DNA from: Euryodendron excelsum
Lineage: Eukaryota > Streptophyta > Magnoliopsida > Ericales > Pentaphylacaceae
Direction: 5' to 3'
DNA length: 64,000 nucleotides
NCBI GenBank assembly: GCA_033060915.1
Contig: CM065385.1
Location: 18,102,501-18,166,500 of the forward strand
The first letter of the stretch is position 1, and each line of letters starts with the position of its first letter. Positions 1-11,685 of the stretch are shown here, piece by piece. A program made the position numbers and the translations under genes. The notes below the pieces were generated by a model. That model had not been told where the DNA came from, did not search any database, and worked only from the letters and a program-made list of their open reading frames with translations.

Positions 1-2021
1 AATCTTAAGTCTAATACTTGTCAAAGTAAATGTACAACAAGTTCAAGATCAAGCAATGAACTCCAAGAGCTATGCAATGAACCAAACAGAGGATTGACGC
101 TTGTTTCTACTTCAAACAAATGTTTTATATTTGAAGAGAATGAAGGTGTTCAAATGAAGTTTTCATTAAGTATGGATAGACTCAATGAAGATTAATTTGC
201 ACTCAAGAAAGAAGAAGACTTCATCAGAATGTGCAATGATCAGTTGGAAATGAATTGATTGTTGAAGCAATTGAAAATGCTCAAGAGAAGACTTTATCAA
301 GCATGCAAAGATCAATTCAAGATAATGTGATTGAAGTTGCTTGAGAAGAAGACTCATAATGATTGTCTGATCTCTACATGGAATCTAAGTGAAGAATTCT
401 TCTACAATATAAAGAATCAATAAAGACTAGATGTATAAAGAGATTTCATCAGTTTGCAAAAGTCTCATTGAAGTGATTTTAAAGAAGAAAGAAGAATTGC
501 TAGCAAAGAGAAGAAATTAGAAATGAAGCATTGTGAAGCTTCACATAATTGAGGAAGCTCGGCAGTGAAAGAAATAATGAAAGAGGAAGCTTTACAAATG
601 AAGAAGAAAAGATTAACATTGATCTAATGAAACTCTAACTGTTTGAGAGTCAAGAGAAGATGAATGTCAAATGATTGATTCAATCCAAATTGAATAGAAG
701 TTAACTCTGATGAGTTAAAAGAGTTTGATTGATCATCATACCCCAAAGAGATATTCCTTGAAGATCTTATACTAGTGCTGAGATGAGTTGGATCATTAGA
801 AGTCAAAAAATAGATTTCTGGTCAATGAGCGAACGCATAGAAATGAAGAGTTGCCTTATAGAGACAGACGTAGAAAGCCTGAAGACAAAATGATTAATGA
901 GCGGACTCATGCAAATGAAGAGTCGCCTCATGGAGACAGACGCAAAAGGCTTGAAGACAAAATGATCAATGAGCGGACTCATGGAAATGAACAGTCGCCT
1001 CATGAACACAGAAGCAAAAGCCTGAAGACCAAATGGACAAAGAGCTGACTCATGGAAATGAGGAGTCGCCTCATGAAGACAAAAGCAGAAAACCTGAAGA
1101 CCAAATGAGCAAAGAGCGATTCTTTGATCTAAAGAATCGACTTATGAAACCTGAAGTGAGTTTTCTGTACAAAGAGCGGACTCATGAAATTAAAGAGTCG
1201 CCTCGCGACTACAGAAGCAAAATGACGTGAAGACAGAATAAACAAGGAGCCAACTCATTGATATGAAGAGTGGACCCATGAAGACAGTGAACAACATCTA
1301 GTAAATGCAAAACCAGAAGTGTCGACTCTACAAGCCTGGAGTCAACCCCTGGAATATAACGGCTAGTTTTTCTAACGTTATAGCAAACTAGACAGCATTA
1401 AATGAAGCCCAACAACCTCTAACGGATGGAATCAATACAGGGGTTTATATACAAGCTTCCAGCTACATTTATAACAAGAAAGAGAGATAAGAAACAAGAA
1501 TCACTGACTGATCAACCTGAAATTCCTGAATATTCTTCCTATCTTAACTTATGAGCTTTGATTGTAAAATCTACTCTTGATAGAGAGTTTGTTTGTCACT
1601 TGTATATTCTTATACACTTGTAAATGAGAGTTTGAGAATTCTCTTGTGGAAGAAAAACTCTTGTAAGTTTGAGGGGAGCTTGGACAAAACCACTTGGTGG
1701 CTGAAGAACTCGGTGAGGAGTTCTTGTGTATAGTGAGCTGAGCACTTTATCAATCAGCATCCCATTTGTAATTGGAGATTACATAGTGGAAGAAGAATTC
1801 AAGGGGGTCTTGGGGTGAGGATGTAGACCACGGTTTGTGATTGAACCTCGGTAAATCTCTGTGTTCATTCTATTGCTCTGTTTTCTCTTTTCCTCTTGAT
1901 TACATTGCATTACATATAGTTTGATCACTGTTACATTGCTTAGATTAATTTTAATTAATCTTAATTGCTATTAATTTTTGAAAAATCTAATTCACCCCCC
2001 TCTTGGGTTGCCTCTTGGGCT
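1..2021 (+). mobile_element. Copia-type LTR, 3' part (5' end outside window)
   Basis: The 3' end of this block (about 1980-2021) reads as a run of Cs, then CTCTTGGGTTGCC and GGGC. This is the typical end of a class of plant Ty1-copia LTRs. It matches the reverse complement of the start of the complete solo LTR at 57756-59495. Both LTRs carry an internal tandem array built around GAGTCG-type motifs. No tRNA primer-binding site follows, so this is a solo or 3' LTR. The left boundary and target duplication are outside the window. The terminal CA is not preserved, and the LTR abuts a truncated gypsy-type LTR. No coding region was recognised inside it. Confidence 0.6.
827..1290. repeat. 72-bp tandem array inside the Copia-type LTR
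   Basis: Seven degenerate units begin with GAGC at about 827, 899, 971, 1042, 1114, 1174 and 1247. The period is 71-73 bp, with one 60-bp unit. Each unit contains a GGACTCATG box followed by GAGTCGCCTCATG. Some units read through in frame on the plus strand because the period is a multiple of three. Codon use and context give no reason to call a gene. Confidence 0.85.
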
Positions 2022-4186
2022 AACCTACCAGGCCCTCTTGGCTCGGGGGGGAATGGTACAATGCTCTCTCGTTAGAAATCGTCCTCCTGGAAAGACGAAT
2101 GCAATGGGATTTTGAATGGAATTTATTAGAGCTTTTTGAAAAGGTCTTTAGAGTCGCCACCTAACATATTTAAAGATGTGCTAGGTCATCTATACCAAGT
2201 AAAACCCGAGGGTTAAACTTAGGTTTTGGAAAGTATTTTTGAAAAACGTCCTTATGAGAGGGTTTTAGAAGGTAGGGTTGTTTAACAACCCTAAAAATGT
2301 TGAAAACCCCTTTTGAAAATTGACTCTAGTTTTGGCCTTTAAAATAGAAATTCTTAAGTCCGGGGGTTGGTTACTTATACAGAAGATGTTCTAAGACTAC
2401 CACCTTACCCCACCCTTACGGTACTTATATGTTTAATCACCTTTTACTCACCCAACTATGACTCACCAGTTACCTATGTTTAATGCTATCCATTTTGAAG
2501 AAGAGCTTGAAAGAGGGAATTGAGTTTGAAAAGTCATTATGGAATTAGGAATTTGAGAAGGGTTGTGACCGCACCCCATGAAGAGTTGCCTATGTACCTC
2601 CTTAAAGAGGATCAGGTCAGTCGTAGTTCGAACAAGAGTTTGAAAGAGTTGAAATTTTGAAATGGGTTTTTATTTCTTGAAAGTGTTCACTTTTAGAAAG
2701 TTTTCTTTTTCAAGAAAGTTTGAGTTTGAAAATGTTTCCTTTTCAAGAAGATTTAATTTTTGAAATATTTCCTGTTCAGGAAGATTGAGGTTTGATTTGA
2801 AAAGATTTTGATTTGATTTGAAAAGATTGGATTTGAAAAATGCTTTCTTTTTAAGAAAATTGGATTTGGAAATGTTTACTTTTCAGGAAGATTTCACTTG
2901 AAAATATTTTCTTTTCAACAAGATTTGATTTGAAAACATTTTATTTGATTAAAAAAGATTCGATTTGGAAAAGGCAAGTTCAGATTGTTTCCAAAATGGA
3001 AGGAGTTAAATTAGGTTTTGAATTTGGAAGGTTTGAAAAAGGAATGATTTGAGAGATTTGAATAGAAGGTTTTGATTTGATTGATTTTAAAAAGAAAAGT
3101 TTGGAAAAGGAAAGTTTCATTTGATTTGGAAATTGAGGATTTTGAGGATTTAAAAAAGATATAATTTTGACTTGAAAAAGGGAAGTTTTCGAAATTTTCC
3201 TAGGATTGGACTTCTAGGGTTTAACAAATGTGAGTTTTATAAATAGTTCGAAAATCGAGTCTTTTAAAAACATGTTTTAGAGCCCAAAACCCTAACTTGG
3301 ATTTTAGACATCCAAATCAATATTGCACTTTGCCTAAAGCCATTCTAGCCATTGAAATGTTAGAATCACTTTAGGCTTGTGGCTTTGAAAAATCATAAAG
3401 GCACGGGGCTAAAAATGTAAACCTTTTTGGGTCATTTTGAATGTCACATTTCTTGAAACAACCCTAATCATGAAAAGGCTAGAATCATTCTGAGTCCGTG
3501 TATTTGAAACGAACAAATGTAGGCTAACAGGAGTCATTTAAAAATGTCACACTTTTTCAGGAGAACCCTAACCATAAAAGGGTTAGGATCCACCTAGAAT
3601 TGTGGTTTTGAGAAAGCTACTTTGAAAATGATTTTAAGGGGCAGAGAAATGATATGAATGCAAATGTATGACAATGATAATAAAGGCATGAAACTTACAA
3701 GGTTGGGTATCACCATATTATAAGAGGGCCCTAAGGCTATGCCGTGAAGCAAGTGAAGGCTAAAAAGAGAGTCCTAATAGGTAATCTCCTCTTGGTCACT
3801 CTCGATATGGACTTAACATCTTCTTGTTCCAAGCATGTAAGAAAGGGGGGTTTAGAGATAAAGGATTAAAAAAGAGAAGAACCCAAGTGGGTTCGGAGGG
3901 AGAAGAGAGAGTGGGGGAATACGAAAAGTAAACGGAGAATTTACCTTGTCTCGTTTATTCTTTCTTTAACAGAGGCTCGGGCCTTGGACTCGGGAAGACT
4001 TCGGGAGTTTCCGGATAGTAAGGCAAACCTTCGGTGGAGCTAAGAAGCTAGGGCTTCGAAAGTTCGAACTTGGGCTCGGTCGGCGAGACTTCAAGAGAAA
4101 GAGAAAGGGCTTCGGGAGCTATCTGGAATGGAAGAGGAGAATTTCAGGATAGAATTTTTGATCCAAAATAGAGAGGGGAAGGTACG

Positions 4187-4194
4187 TATTTATA
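4187..4194 (-). promoter_or_regulatory. TATA box of LTR-R1
   Basis: The minus strand reads TATAAATA. The same octamer lies at the equivalent place in LTR-A, LTR-B and LTR-C, always just downstream of a hairpin box. This makes a retrotransposon core promoter likely. Confidence 0.5.
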
Positions 4195-4214
4195 GTGCAA
4201 AAGTAGGAGGGTTG

Positions 4215-4273
4215 TGCACCACTCTTAGTGGCGCATGGCTTAAAGTTGGCCATGCGCCACTAAGAGTGGTGCA
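4215..4273. repeat. Perfect 25-bp-arm hairpin upstream of LTR TATA box
   Basis: Arms 4215-4239 and 4249-4273 are perfect reverse complements around a 9-nt loop. The core is AGTGGCGCATGGC. The hairpin lies about 20 bp from the minus-strand TATA box. Related, less perfect hairpins occur at the equivalent site in the other LTR copies. Confidence 0.9.
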
Positions 4274-5699
4274 AGGGCATTAAATGAAAGTTAAAAAAAG
4301 GCTGGATACGAGGCTAGTCAATTCGTAACTAATTCTCGAGTAGGGAGGTTCTGGAGCAGGGCCCCACCGTTCGGCCCCACCGTTCGTAACTATTAGTGGC
4401 GCACGGCCAAATAATGGTCATGCTTCACCTGAAGTGGAGCAGGGAGGTTTTGGTTCAAAAAACGAAGGTGCCGAACGGTGGGGCCTAGCTAAAAATGGAA
4501 GGAAATACTCTGGAAAGTGTCCCGGCGATTGTCAGTTTGATTCCAAGAGTCAGTATGGTTGAAGAGAGTGACCGGATTGCGGTCACCTCATCCCGAGAGT
4601 TCTAGGGTTGACCAAGATTGACCATAGTTGTTGACTGGGGTGTTGCTGGTGTGATTTCCTAGGGCATTTGGATACCTAGGGGTAAAATAGTCCTTTTAAC
4701 CTGGGAACCTCTAAGAAAGAACTGGGGTTGACTGGATGGCACTGGATATACCGAACCGCCTTGGGACAGCTTTGGAAGGTGGTCTTACCATTCTGAGTAC
4801 TTGGTACTTTCTCGAAGAATGTGTTGGGCCCCTTAGGGGCAAAATGGTCATTTTTCACCGGGACGGGCTAGCAAGCGTCGGTATTAACCGATCTGGATCT
4901 GGTTTGGACTTTTGTCTGAGGAATTGGTACTTTCTCAATGGACAAGCTTGAAAGGGTCTTACCACCTTGAGGGATAAACTTTTTCGAAGGTCGTGTTGAA
5001 CTGGGACGGTCTTCTGTTCTTGAGGGGTTTGTGCTTTCTCAAAGAACGTGCCGGACTAGGACGCTCTTCCATTTTTAAGGGGTTTGTGCTTTTTCAAAGA
5101 ACATATCAGATTAGCTGACATTCTACATTAGTGGGCTAGCAGACACCAGAAATGAACCGCTCTTCCATCTTGGGGACTAGGTACTTTCCGGAGATGAGTG
5201 TGAAAGGAGCTTTACCAATTCGAGAAATAAACTTTCTCGGTGATCGTGCCGTACTGGATTGAATGGTCTTACCGTTAATGAGGGATCAACTTTCTCGAAT
5301 GACGAGACAATTGGATTTGACTTTGAATTTGAATAGACTTATCGTCTCATAGAAGACGTGCCGGTTTGGATTGAACTGACTAATGCACGAGGGGTATTTT
5401 GGTCATTTTGCCTCTAATGGGCCCAGCGGGCCCCGAAGCAATTTACAAATCAGATTGAATTTAGAAAGCCGGTTTGGGCTTGAGTATGCTTGTGTTAGTT
5501 TAAGTGTGCATCCGGTCAGGTCGGAGATAACCGAGTGGCCAAAATGGGGTGCTAATGCCGGTAAAACATCACAACACTACCAAACTCCAATCAAGTCAAT
5601 AGGTCACTTCTCGGGTTTGTCGGGTCCAATTGAAGCCAAATGACCAAAATGCCCCTACGCACTCCAGGCAGCTTCTCGATATTGATAGATTTCCGAAAC

Positions 5700-6200
5700 T
5701 AATGTCAAACACCGTTGGAGTGACAAAAACACTCACAAACTATCACACCGTTGGAATAGCTAAAGCACTCACAAACATTCTAAGGTAGCTTTCCGAGACC
5801 GGGGGGCCTTCGAAACCGATCACCATCGTCGGAGTGATACAAACACTCACAAATCTTAAATGGTTCACTTTTGGTGCCTGCTAGCCCACCAATGTAGACT
5901 GTCCGTTATGCTTCTTAGCATTAGGTGGCTTCTCGAGATCAGGCAGTCTCCGAAACCAACACCAAACTGTCGAAGTGACGAAAACACTCACAAACCTCTA
6001 AGTCGTTGGAGTGATGAGAACACTCACCAAATCAACACTTGTTTTGCCATTAAACGACCTAATGTCACGAGACCGAATACATTTCTTGGCTGTGGCACAT
6101 TTACCGGAGCAAACAAAGACCTTTGGAAACTAACCTATCAAAACTGTTGGAGTGACAAAAATACTCGTAAACACAGGTCAACACCAACGCCTACTAACCT
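5700..6200 (+). repeat. Subrepeats in U3 of LTR-R2
   Basis: A short motif of the form GTTGGAGTGAC followed by AACACTCACAAAC recurs about six times at irregular spacing. It also appears in LTR-B (42125-42330) and LTR-C (55425-55610), so it is a family feature of U3. Confidence 0.6.
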
Positions 6201-7410
6201 GTTTCGGTGAAAAATGACCAACCTACTCCTTAGGTATTATGACACGTCTTATGAGAAAGTACAAACTTCTCGAGACAATAAGTCCATCCAACCCAACACA
6301 TCTTTGAGAGAGTACTAAGGACTCAAAATGGTAAGTCCACCTTCCAGAACTATTCTCAGATAGTTCGACATGTTAAATACGCCATTCCAGTCGACTCTAG
6401 ACTAATCCTGGTAATACCAAGTTTAAATGACCAAATTACCCTTGGAGCACTCTGGCATGTCTTCAAGAAAGTACTAAGTCCTCGATATGATAAGGCCACC
6501 TTCTCAAAACTTTCTCTAGGAAGTCCTGCATGTTTGATATGCCACTCAAATCCATCCCGGCCACATTCCGACAAGTTCTGGTCAAAATAACCATTTTGCC
6601 CCTGGTGAACCGAGCACTTCTTAAACCACACCGGCTCTGGGTGCCAAACCAGCATGCATCAGGATACTCTGAATGAGATCCTTGTTTATTTTTAGGCAAG
6701 TCCCTTGACTTAAAACATCTCTAAGTCAACAAAAGCTTCCCATAGCATTTCATAGACTCTCCGCTTGATTTGAGAAATGTGTAAATTAGGAAATTCTCGA
6801 AAGCCTTTCCATTGATACTGCTCAATTTAAAAGATCACTTCCCGAAGCACTCGGTCGTCTGGCCCGAAAGTTGCCACTTTTAGAAACCCTTGGATTGTCT
6901 CACAAACGCCCTAGTAGGATTGACTTTTTCTTCAATTCCCTAATTAAAATGCATCATCAAACGACTTGAGAAATGCATAAATTAGGGAATTCCTTGAAGC
7001 TTGTCCAAAGGTCCTCCTATCGGTACTGTTCAATTGAGGAGGTTGCTTCCTGGATGCCAAGATTATGTGGCGCAAAAATTGCTACTTTCAACACCCATCG
7101 GAGTGTGTCACAGACACTTCGAAAAGCTTATGTTTGTGTGCGCTTCTCGATGATGTATCTCTGTCATTTGAAATCCTTCGAAGGTCTCTAAGGGCTACCG
7201 GTTTATAAGAAATAACAGGGGAATGTCGTGAACATGACTGATTTTCCTGGATCTATTTTGAATTACACGAATATCAAAGCAAAGTCAGCATAAAAGTTCC
7301 TAGTGGCGGAGCGTGTGCTATATGCACCCAAAAAATGATTAGATCGGATAAAACTTGCCTTGCAGCCCAAGTTGGGGTAGTACAAAGAATGTCACGTGGC
7401 ACTCATTTGC

Positions 7411-7447
7411 TACATGCGCCTAGCCAAAATTTGGCTAGGCGCATGTA
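7411..7447. repeat. Perfect 18-bp-arm palindrome upstream of LTR-R2 TATA
   Basis: Left arm TACATGCGCCTAGCCAAA (7411-7428) pairs perfectly with 7430-7447 around a single central base. It is the LTR-R2 counterpart of the hairpin at 4215-4273 and lies about 30 bp before the TATA-like TTATAAAT at 7477-7484. Confidence 0.9.
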
Positions 7448-8050
7448 CTACATGCTTCAACCCCCAGGGACTTTGCTTATAAATTGCTGGCCACCCCCCA
7501 GTATAGTCTTAACCTTAGTTTCCCAAGCCTTAACTACCTTCTTTGCATTTCCATAGAGCTCTCTTAGGTTTTTGCATAAAAATGATTTCAAAAGGGTCTT
7601 TCCAAAATCTTTACTCTCTTAAGTTTTCACCAAAAATGGTTTTCAAAATGTTGTATTTTATATTGATTTTCAAAGTTTTACACTCTTAAGTTATGTGGTT
7701 GGAATGGTCCCCATGGAACACTCTCTTGAGTGGTATCCCTATAATGATCATAAGAACCCTAAACCTACTAGAGTGGTTTTCTACTTCTCCAAAAGTGGTT
7801 TTTAAAGCAACCCTCTTCAAGAGGGGTCCTCAAAAGTCCATTCTCCTTAATTGGCATATAAATGGTTTTCCAAAACCACCTTTCAAATATTGGTTTTCAA
7901 AAGTTCACTCTCTTGAGTTTGTGGTTATAAGGGTTCCAAGGGAACCCTCTCTTGAGTGGTTTCCAAACACCCCAACCATATGAATCCAAATACTCATTTG
8001 AATGGTTTTCATAAAATGGTTTTCAAAATACCCTTTCAAGTTTCATGCAT

Positions 8051-8250
8051 AAAACCACCTTTCCAAAACCATTCTCCAAAACTACTAAGTCCAAATCCTA
8101 TTTCAAAACCACTCTCCAAAACCACTAGGTCCAAACCCTAATTCAAAACCACCTTCCCAAAACCACTAGGTCCAAACCCTAGTTCAAAACCACCTTCCCA
8201 AAACCACTAGGTCCAAACCTTAGTTTAAAACCACCTTCCAAAACCCTAGG
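8051..8250. repeat. 40-41 bp minisatellite in LTR-R2
   Basis: Five units begin with AAAACCACC at about 8051, 8105, 8145, 8186 and 8227. Each ends in a CACTAGGTCCAAACCCTA-type block. The period is 40-41 bp after a longer first unit. Confidence 0.8.
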
Positions 8251-8470
8251 TTAACTTGACTCTAGTTGTCTTATCTTAGATAAACCTAACCCAAGTTAGT
8301 TAACCCTAGGTCAACCAAATCCTAGGTTAACCTAACCTTAGTTAGTTAACCTTAGGTCAATCAAACCCTAGGTTAACTTAACCTTAGTTTGTTAACTCTA
8401 AGTCACCTTAACCCTAGGCAAACCTAACCCTAGTTAGTTAACCCTAGGTCATCCTAACCATGATTAGTTG
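8245..8470. repeat. CCCTAGGTTAACC-type tandem repeat in LTR-R2
   Basis: About four degenerate units alternate CCTAGGTTAACC, CCTTAGTTAGTTAACC and CTAGGTCAACC, with a period near 45-60 bp. It superficially resembles telomeric CCCTAAA but does not have that monomer. Confidence 0.65.
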
Positions 8471-10423
8471 CCTTCAAGACTCTTAACTCTAAACCTTTCT
8501 CAAACACTTTCCAATCAATATGATTTTCATAACATCCTTCCAAAAATAATATCATACTCTTTTGAGTTTTCAAAATCAAATCAAAAGTCTTTTCAAATAT
8601 TACCATGCCTCTTTTTTAAAATGTTTTCCCAAAAGTCTCTTAAACTTGTCTTGAGAAAAATAGCTAGACACTCAACATTTCTAAAAACTATCTCCAAAAT
8701 GTTTTCAAAGCTCACATTCCGAAGGTAGTCTTAACCCTCTCATGGTTAGTGTCTTCAAAGGAAAGTGATATATCAAATACAACTTTCAAAGTTGTTCATA
8801 TTAGAGTTCTAAAACCCTAAATGTTTTCCAAAGCTTTTTTTAAGATCAATTTTCAAGGGTCGCAACCTTAAAGTAATCTTAGACCTTACATGGTTGAGGT
8901 TGTTTAAGAGAGGTGAGATATCAAGTAGGGTTTTATGACCCTAAAGTCTAAAAACCTAAGAGAAATCTCTAACCTCTTTTTTAAAAATGTTTCAAAAGTC
9001 ATAGTCTTAAAAGAGTTTAGCTATTTAGTTAACCTCTCAAAGGTGATGAGATATTCAATATTACCTTTCATAAGGTATTCAAAAATTGTTTTCAAAAACC
9101 TTTGAAAGACAAATTCATAAGAACTTTTTTCAATCCAAATTCTATTTGTAAGATTTTCGAAACAAGAACATTCTAACACTTCTTTGAGTGATTTCAAAAC
9201 ATTTCAAAAACTCTCTTGAGTTGCTTTCAAAACACTACAAAAATTCTTCAAGTTTCATTTCAAAATCATTTTCCCAACTCTCTTAAGTTGTTTCAAAACA
9301 TTCTAAAAAATTTTCAAGTTCTATGTCCAAAGACATTTTCAAACTCTCAAGTTCCATTTTAAATCAAAAATTTTGAATTCAAAGTTTCAAAAACCTTTTA
9401 AGACTCTCATGAGTTCATTTTCAATCGGGTCATTGCCCGAACTACGAATGACCTGATTCTCGACAAATGAGATACGTAGGCAACCTAAAATAGTGTGATT
9501 ATAACCCTTTTTCCAAGTCAAATGTCCATTTTCAAAAAGTTCTATCAAGTCAAAATTTCCATTTCAAATCACTTCAAAACTTTCTGTTTTCAAACATCTT
9601 TTCTAAAACTTGCATCGTGCATCGTGCATTATTCATCTAAAAAGTGATGACTAAACCTTATTTTCAAAATTCTAAAGTGGATACAAGTGGACTACTAGTA
9701 ATTGATGATTCAAGTGAGTGAATTAAGAGTGATTAGAAATGTAGGTACCGAAAGGGTAGGGTAGGGTGATGATATTAGGATATCTTCCATACATGTAACT
9801 AACCCTCGAACCATAGATCTCTACGTCGAACACCAAAATCAGGTCATGCTTTCAAAAAGGCTTTCGAAAGGTTACTAAAACCTCTCTTTCAAAAACCTTC
9901 TTTGGAAGGATATTTTCAAAACCTTTTCGAAAAACCTAAGTTTAGTCTTCGGATTACGCTTAATTTTAGGTGACCTAACACATCTTTAACTGTGTTAGGT
10001 GGTGACTCCAATTTTTTAAAAAGCTCTTAGTCAAATTAAGTTTTCAAGTTCAAACTCTCGTCGCACTTGTCCTTCTAGGAGGGCAAGTTCTAACATAGAG
10101 AGTATCGAACTTTTTCCCGAACTGAGAGGGCTTGGTAAAAAACTGAGGTACAACAGTGACCTATCACAACTTTAGCCATATTAGGTGGCGACTCTAAATT
10201 TTTTTAAAAAATACCCTTAATCAAATTCATTTTTAAGTTCAAACCCCATCGCACTTGTCCTTCTAGGAGGGCAAGTTCCAATAATAAGTATCGGGTTTCA
10301 TTCAAGTCAAGACCCAGACTCAGGGCTAAAAATCGGAGCGCGACACACATAATCATGCTAATATAGAACAACATGCTAATAACTTAGAGCCACATAATCA
10401 TGTAAATCTTAATTATCAAGAAT

Positions 10424-10771
10424 GTTGAGTTTAAAATTTAATTTTTCCTACTTAAAATAAGATGACATTTTGATGATTGGAATTTCACATATTTGTATAG
10501 CTATGTATCATTGGCTCGTTGTACCACATCAGTATAATGACGTGTAACTACCATTATACCCAATATTTTCTCCCCATGTTCAGGGTTTTTTGATTTGTGG
10601 ATATGCTCAATAATGCATTATATCATATCAGAGGAGAAAATGTTAGGTACAATAGTAGTACTGTATCATCATGCTGATGTGATACAACAGGTTAATAGTA
10701 CATAACTATATGAGTGTCTAAAATCTTCATCATCTTATTTTTGACAGAAAATTTTAAGTTTTAAACTCAAC
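10424..10771. mobile_element. MITE with long inverted-repeat arms
   Basis: The element begins GTTGAGTTTAAAA and ends with the reverse complement TTTTAAACTCAAC. The arms are imperfect inverted repeats over nearly the whole length: the 10500-10575 block pairs with 10630-10690, and the outer parts also pair. A central spacer of about 55-60 bp remains. No coding capacity is present. Target duplications were not clear, so the superfamily is not assigned. Confidence 0.7.
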
Positions 10772-10850
10772 AAATTTATATAATTATATAACTCGTTGTA
10801 CCATATTAGCATAATAACGTGACTACTTTTGTACTCAATATTTTATCCTA
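10772..10850. mobile_element. Third arm fragment of the same MITE family
   Basis: Directly after the MITE end, a CTCGTTGTACCA...ATAATAACGTG...CAATATTTTATCC stretch repeats the left-arm sequence of 10500-10575. It is either a truncated second copy or an extension of the palindrome. Confidence 0.5.
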
Positions 10851-11444
10851 TCAAAGACTTAAAATAGTGTTATTATCAATAGAAAACACCTTCTTTGCTT
10901 TTGTCCTACTAAGGGATTGAGACAGGAGTTCCTCACTCCACAGTCCTTTTTATCTTAGCAGGAAATTGTTTTTTTTCCCCATGACTGCTACGAACCAACA
11001 CTGTTTCTCTAGAGTCAAACTTGCAATAGTGTTGCCCTCGTCGACCCTTACCTTCTCGCTGCGATGATTCACTCTTTACAATCAAAGCGTCAGAGGCTGA
11101 ACGTATGGCAGTGCAGATGGTGGCACCAACTGACCAAGAGTAATGGGGTTGTATCTTTTCTATCGTTTATTTAGGTTGTATGGATTAAATTTTTTTTTTG
11201 TTGTGTATATTTTCTGTATGGATGTTTAATTTGTTGTATATTTTAGATTTTGTTGATATATTTGACTCAAAATTGTTGAATGTGAATGAAAGAATGTATA
11301 TATGGATTTGTGGAATTGTTTTGTTACATGTACACATAATACATGGAATTAAATAAGAATTTTGACTAATAGAAATTATCTTTTTAATAAAAACTATTTT
11401 TTGAAAAATAATATTTTTAACAAAAAAGTTGATAACATAAACTA
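10851..11444. other. Intergenic, no gene recognised
   Basis: AT-rich sequence. The longest open frame in and near it is a low-complexity Ile/Asn-rich frame with no recognisable domain. Nothing supportable is seen. Confidence 0.5.
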
Positions 11445-11681
11445 TTTGGGACGGCAGGTTCACCTTCCCTAATAAATTAGGCAAAAAGAATATCATTTTA
11501 AAAAGTTTTGTAATCGCTAACTTACCGTCACTGGAAATGCTGATATTGTCATCATGCCATCACTAGAAGTATATTCAACCAACCCTTTTGTCGTCGCATT
11601 GCGGTTGCAAATACTTTAGGGATGGCAAATTAATTTGTAGCGCCGGCGTCGTGCTATGGCAAAAACCCTTTTTTTCTGGTG
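11445..11681. mobile_element. Possible CACTA (En/Spm) transposon terminus
   Basis: The right edge on the minus strand reads CACCAGAAAAAAAGGG followed by GTTTTTGCC. This resembles the CACTA-type end of plant En/Spm elements with one changed base. Related GC-rich subterminal motifs (GTCGTCGC, GGGACGGC, CCGTCACTGG) lie inward. No transposase and no matching second end were found, so this is tentative. Confidence 0.35.
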
Positions 11682-11685
11682 GAGA

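Larger units (their letters stand above)
2024..5555 (-). mobile_element. Ogre/Tat-like gypsy LTR, inverted orientation (LTR-R1)
   Basis: This is a non-coding long LTR of the family that fills both flanks of the window. It is in minus orientation, because its sequence starts with the LTR 3' end (box near 2150 ACCTAACAT, then GTGCTAGGTCATC) and ends at 5546-5555 with the U3-end motif GGGGTGCTAA. A minus-strand TATA box (4187-4194) and a perfect hairpin (4215-4273) sit in the middle. The first bases are truncated where it meets the Copia LTR. Assignment to the Ogre/Tat lineage rests on LTR length (over 4 kb in full copies), the PBS seen at 45972 and the integrase remnant at 49564; it is inference for this copy. 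Confidence 0.7.
5556..10345 (+). mobile_element. Ogre/Tat-like gypsy LTR, plus orientation (LTR-R2)
   Basis: This is a second, 5'-truncated LTR of the same family, in opposite orientation to LTR-R1 and directly abutting it. It lacks the first 100 or so bases (TGTAAGCACCCC start). It then follows the family order: CACTCACAAAC-rich subrepeats (5700-6200), the GGCTCTGGG box near 6625, palindrome and TATA box near 7.45 kb, a TTTTCAAAA-rich body, the ACCTAACAC and GGTGGCGACTC boxes near 9.97-10.0 kb, and an end in GCGCGACA at 10345. No primer-binding site follows. The reading frames inside it are low-complexity and are not called. Confidence 0.7.

Noticed and set aside
827..1290. CRISPR-like or protein-coding tandem repeat
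   Set aside because: Repeats are contiguous without spacers and lie in an LTR of a plant genome. In-frame read-through follows from the 72-bp period.
5860..6210. 116-residue frame in LTR-R2
   Set aside because: It crosses short LTR subrepeats (CACTCACAAAC) and has no counterpart in LTR-B or LTR-C.
8245..8470. Interstitial telomeric repeat
   Set aside because: CCCTA motifs are part of longer 45-60 bp units with GTTAACC and CTAGGTC. The plant monomer CCCTAAA is not iterated.
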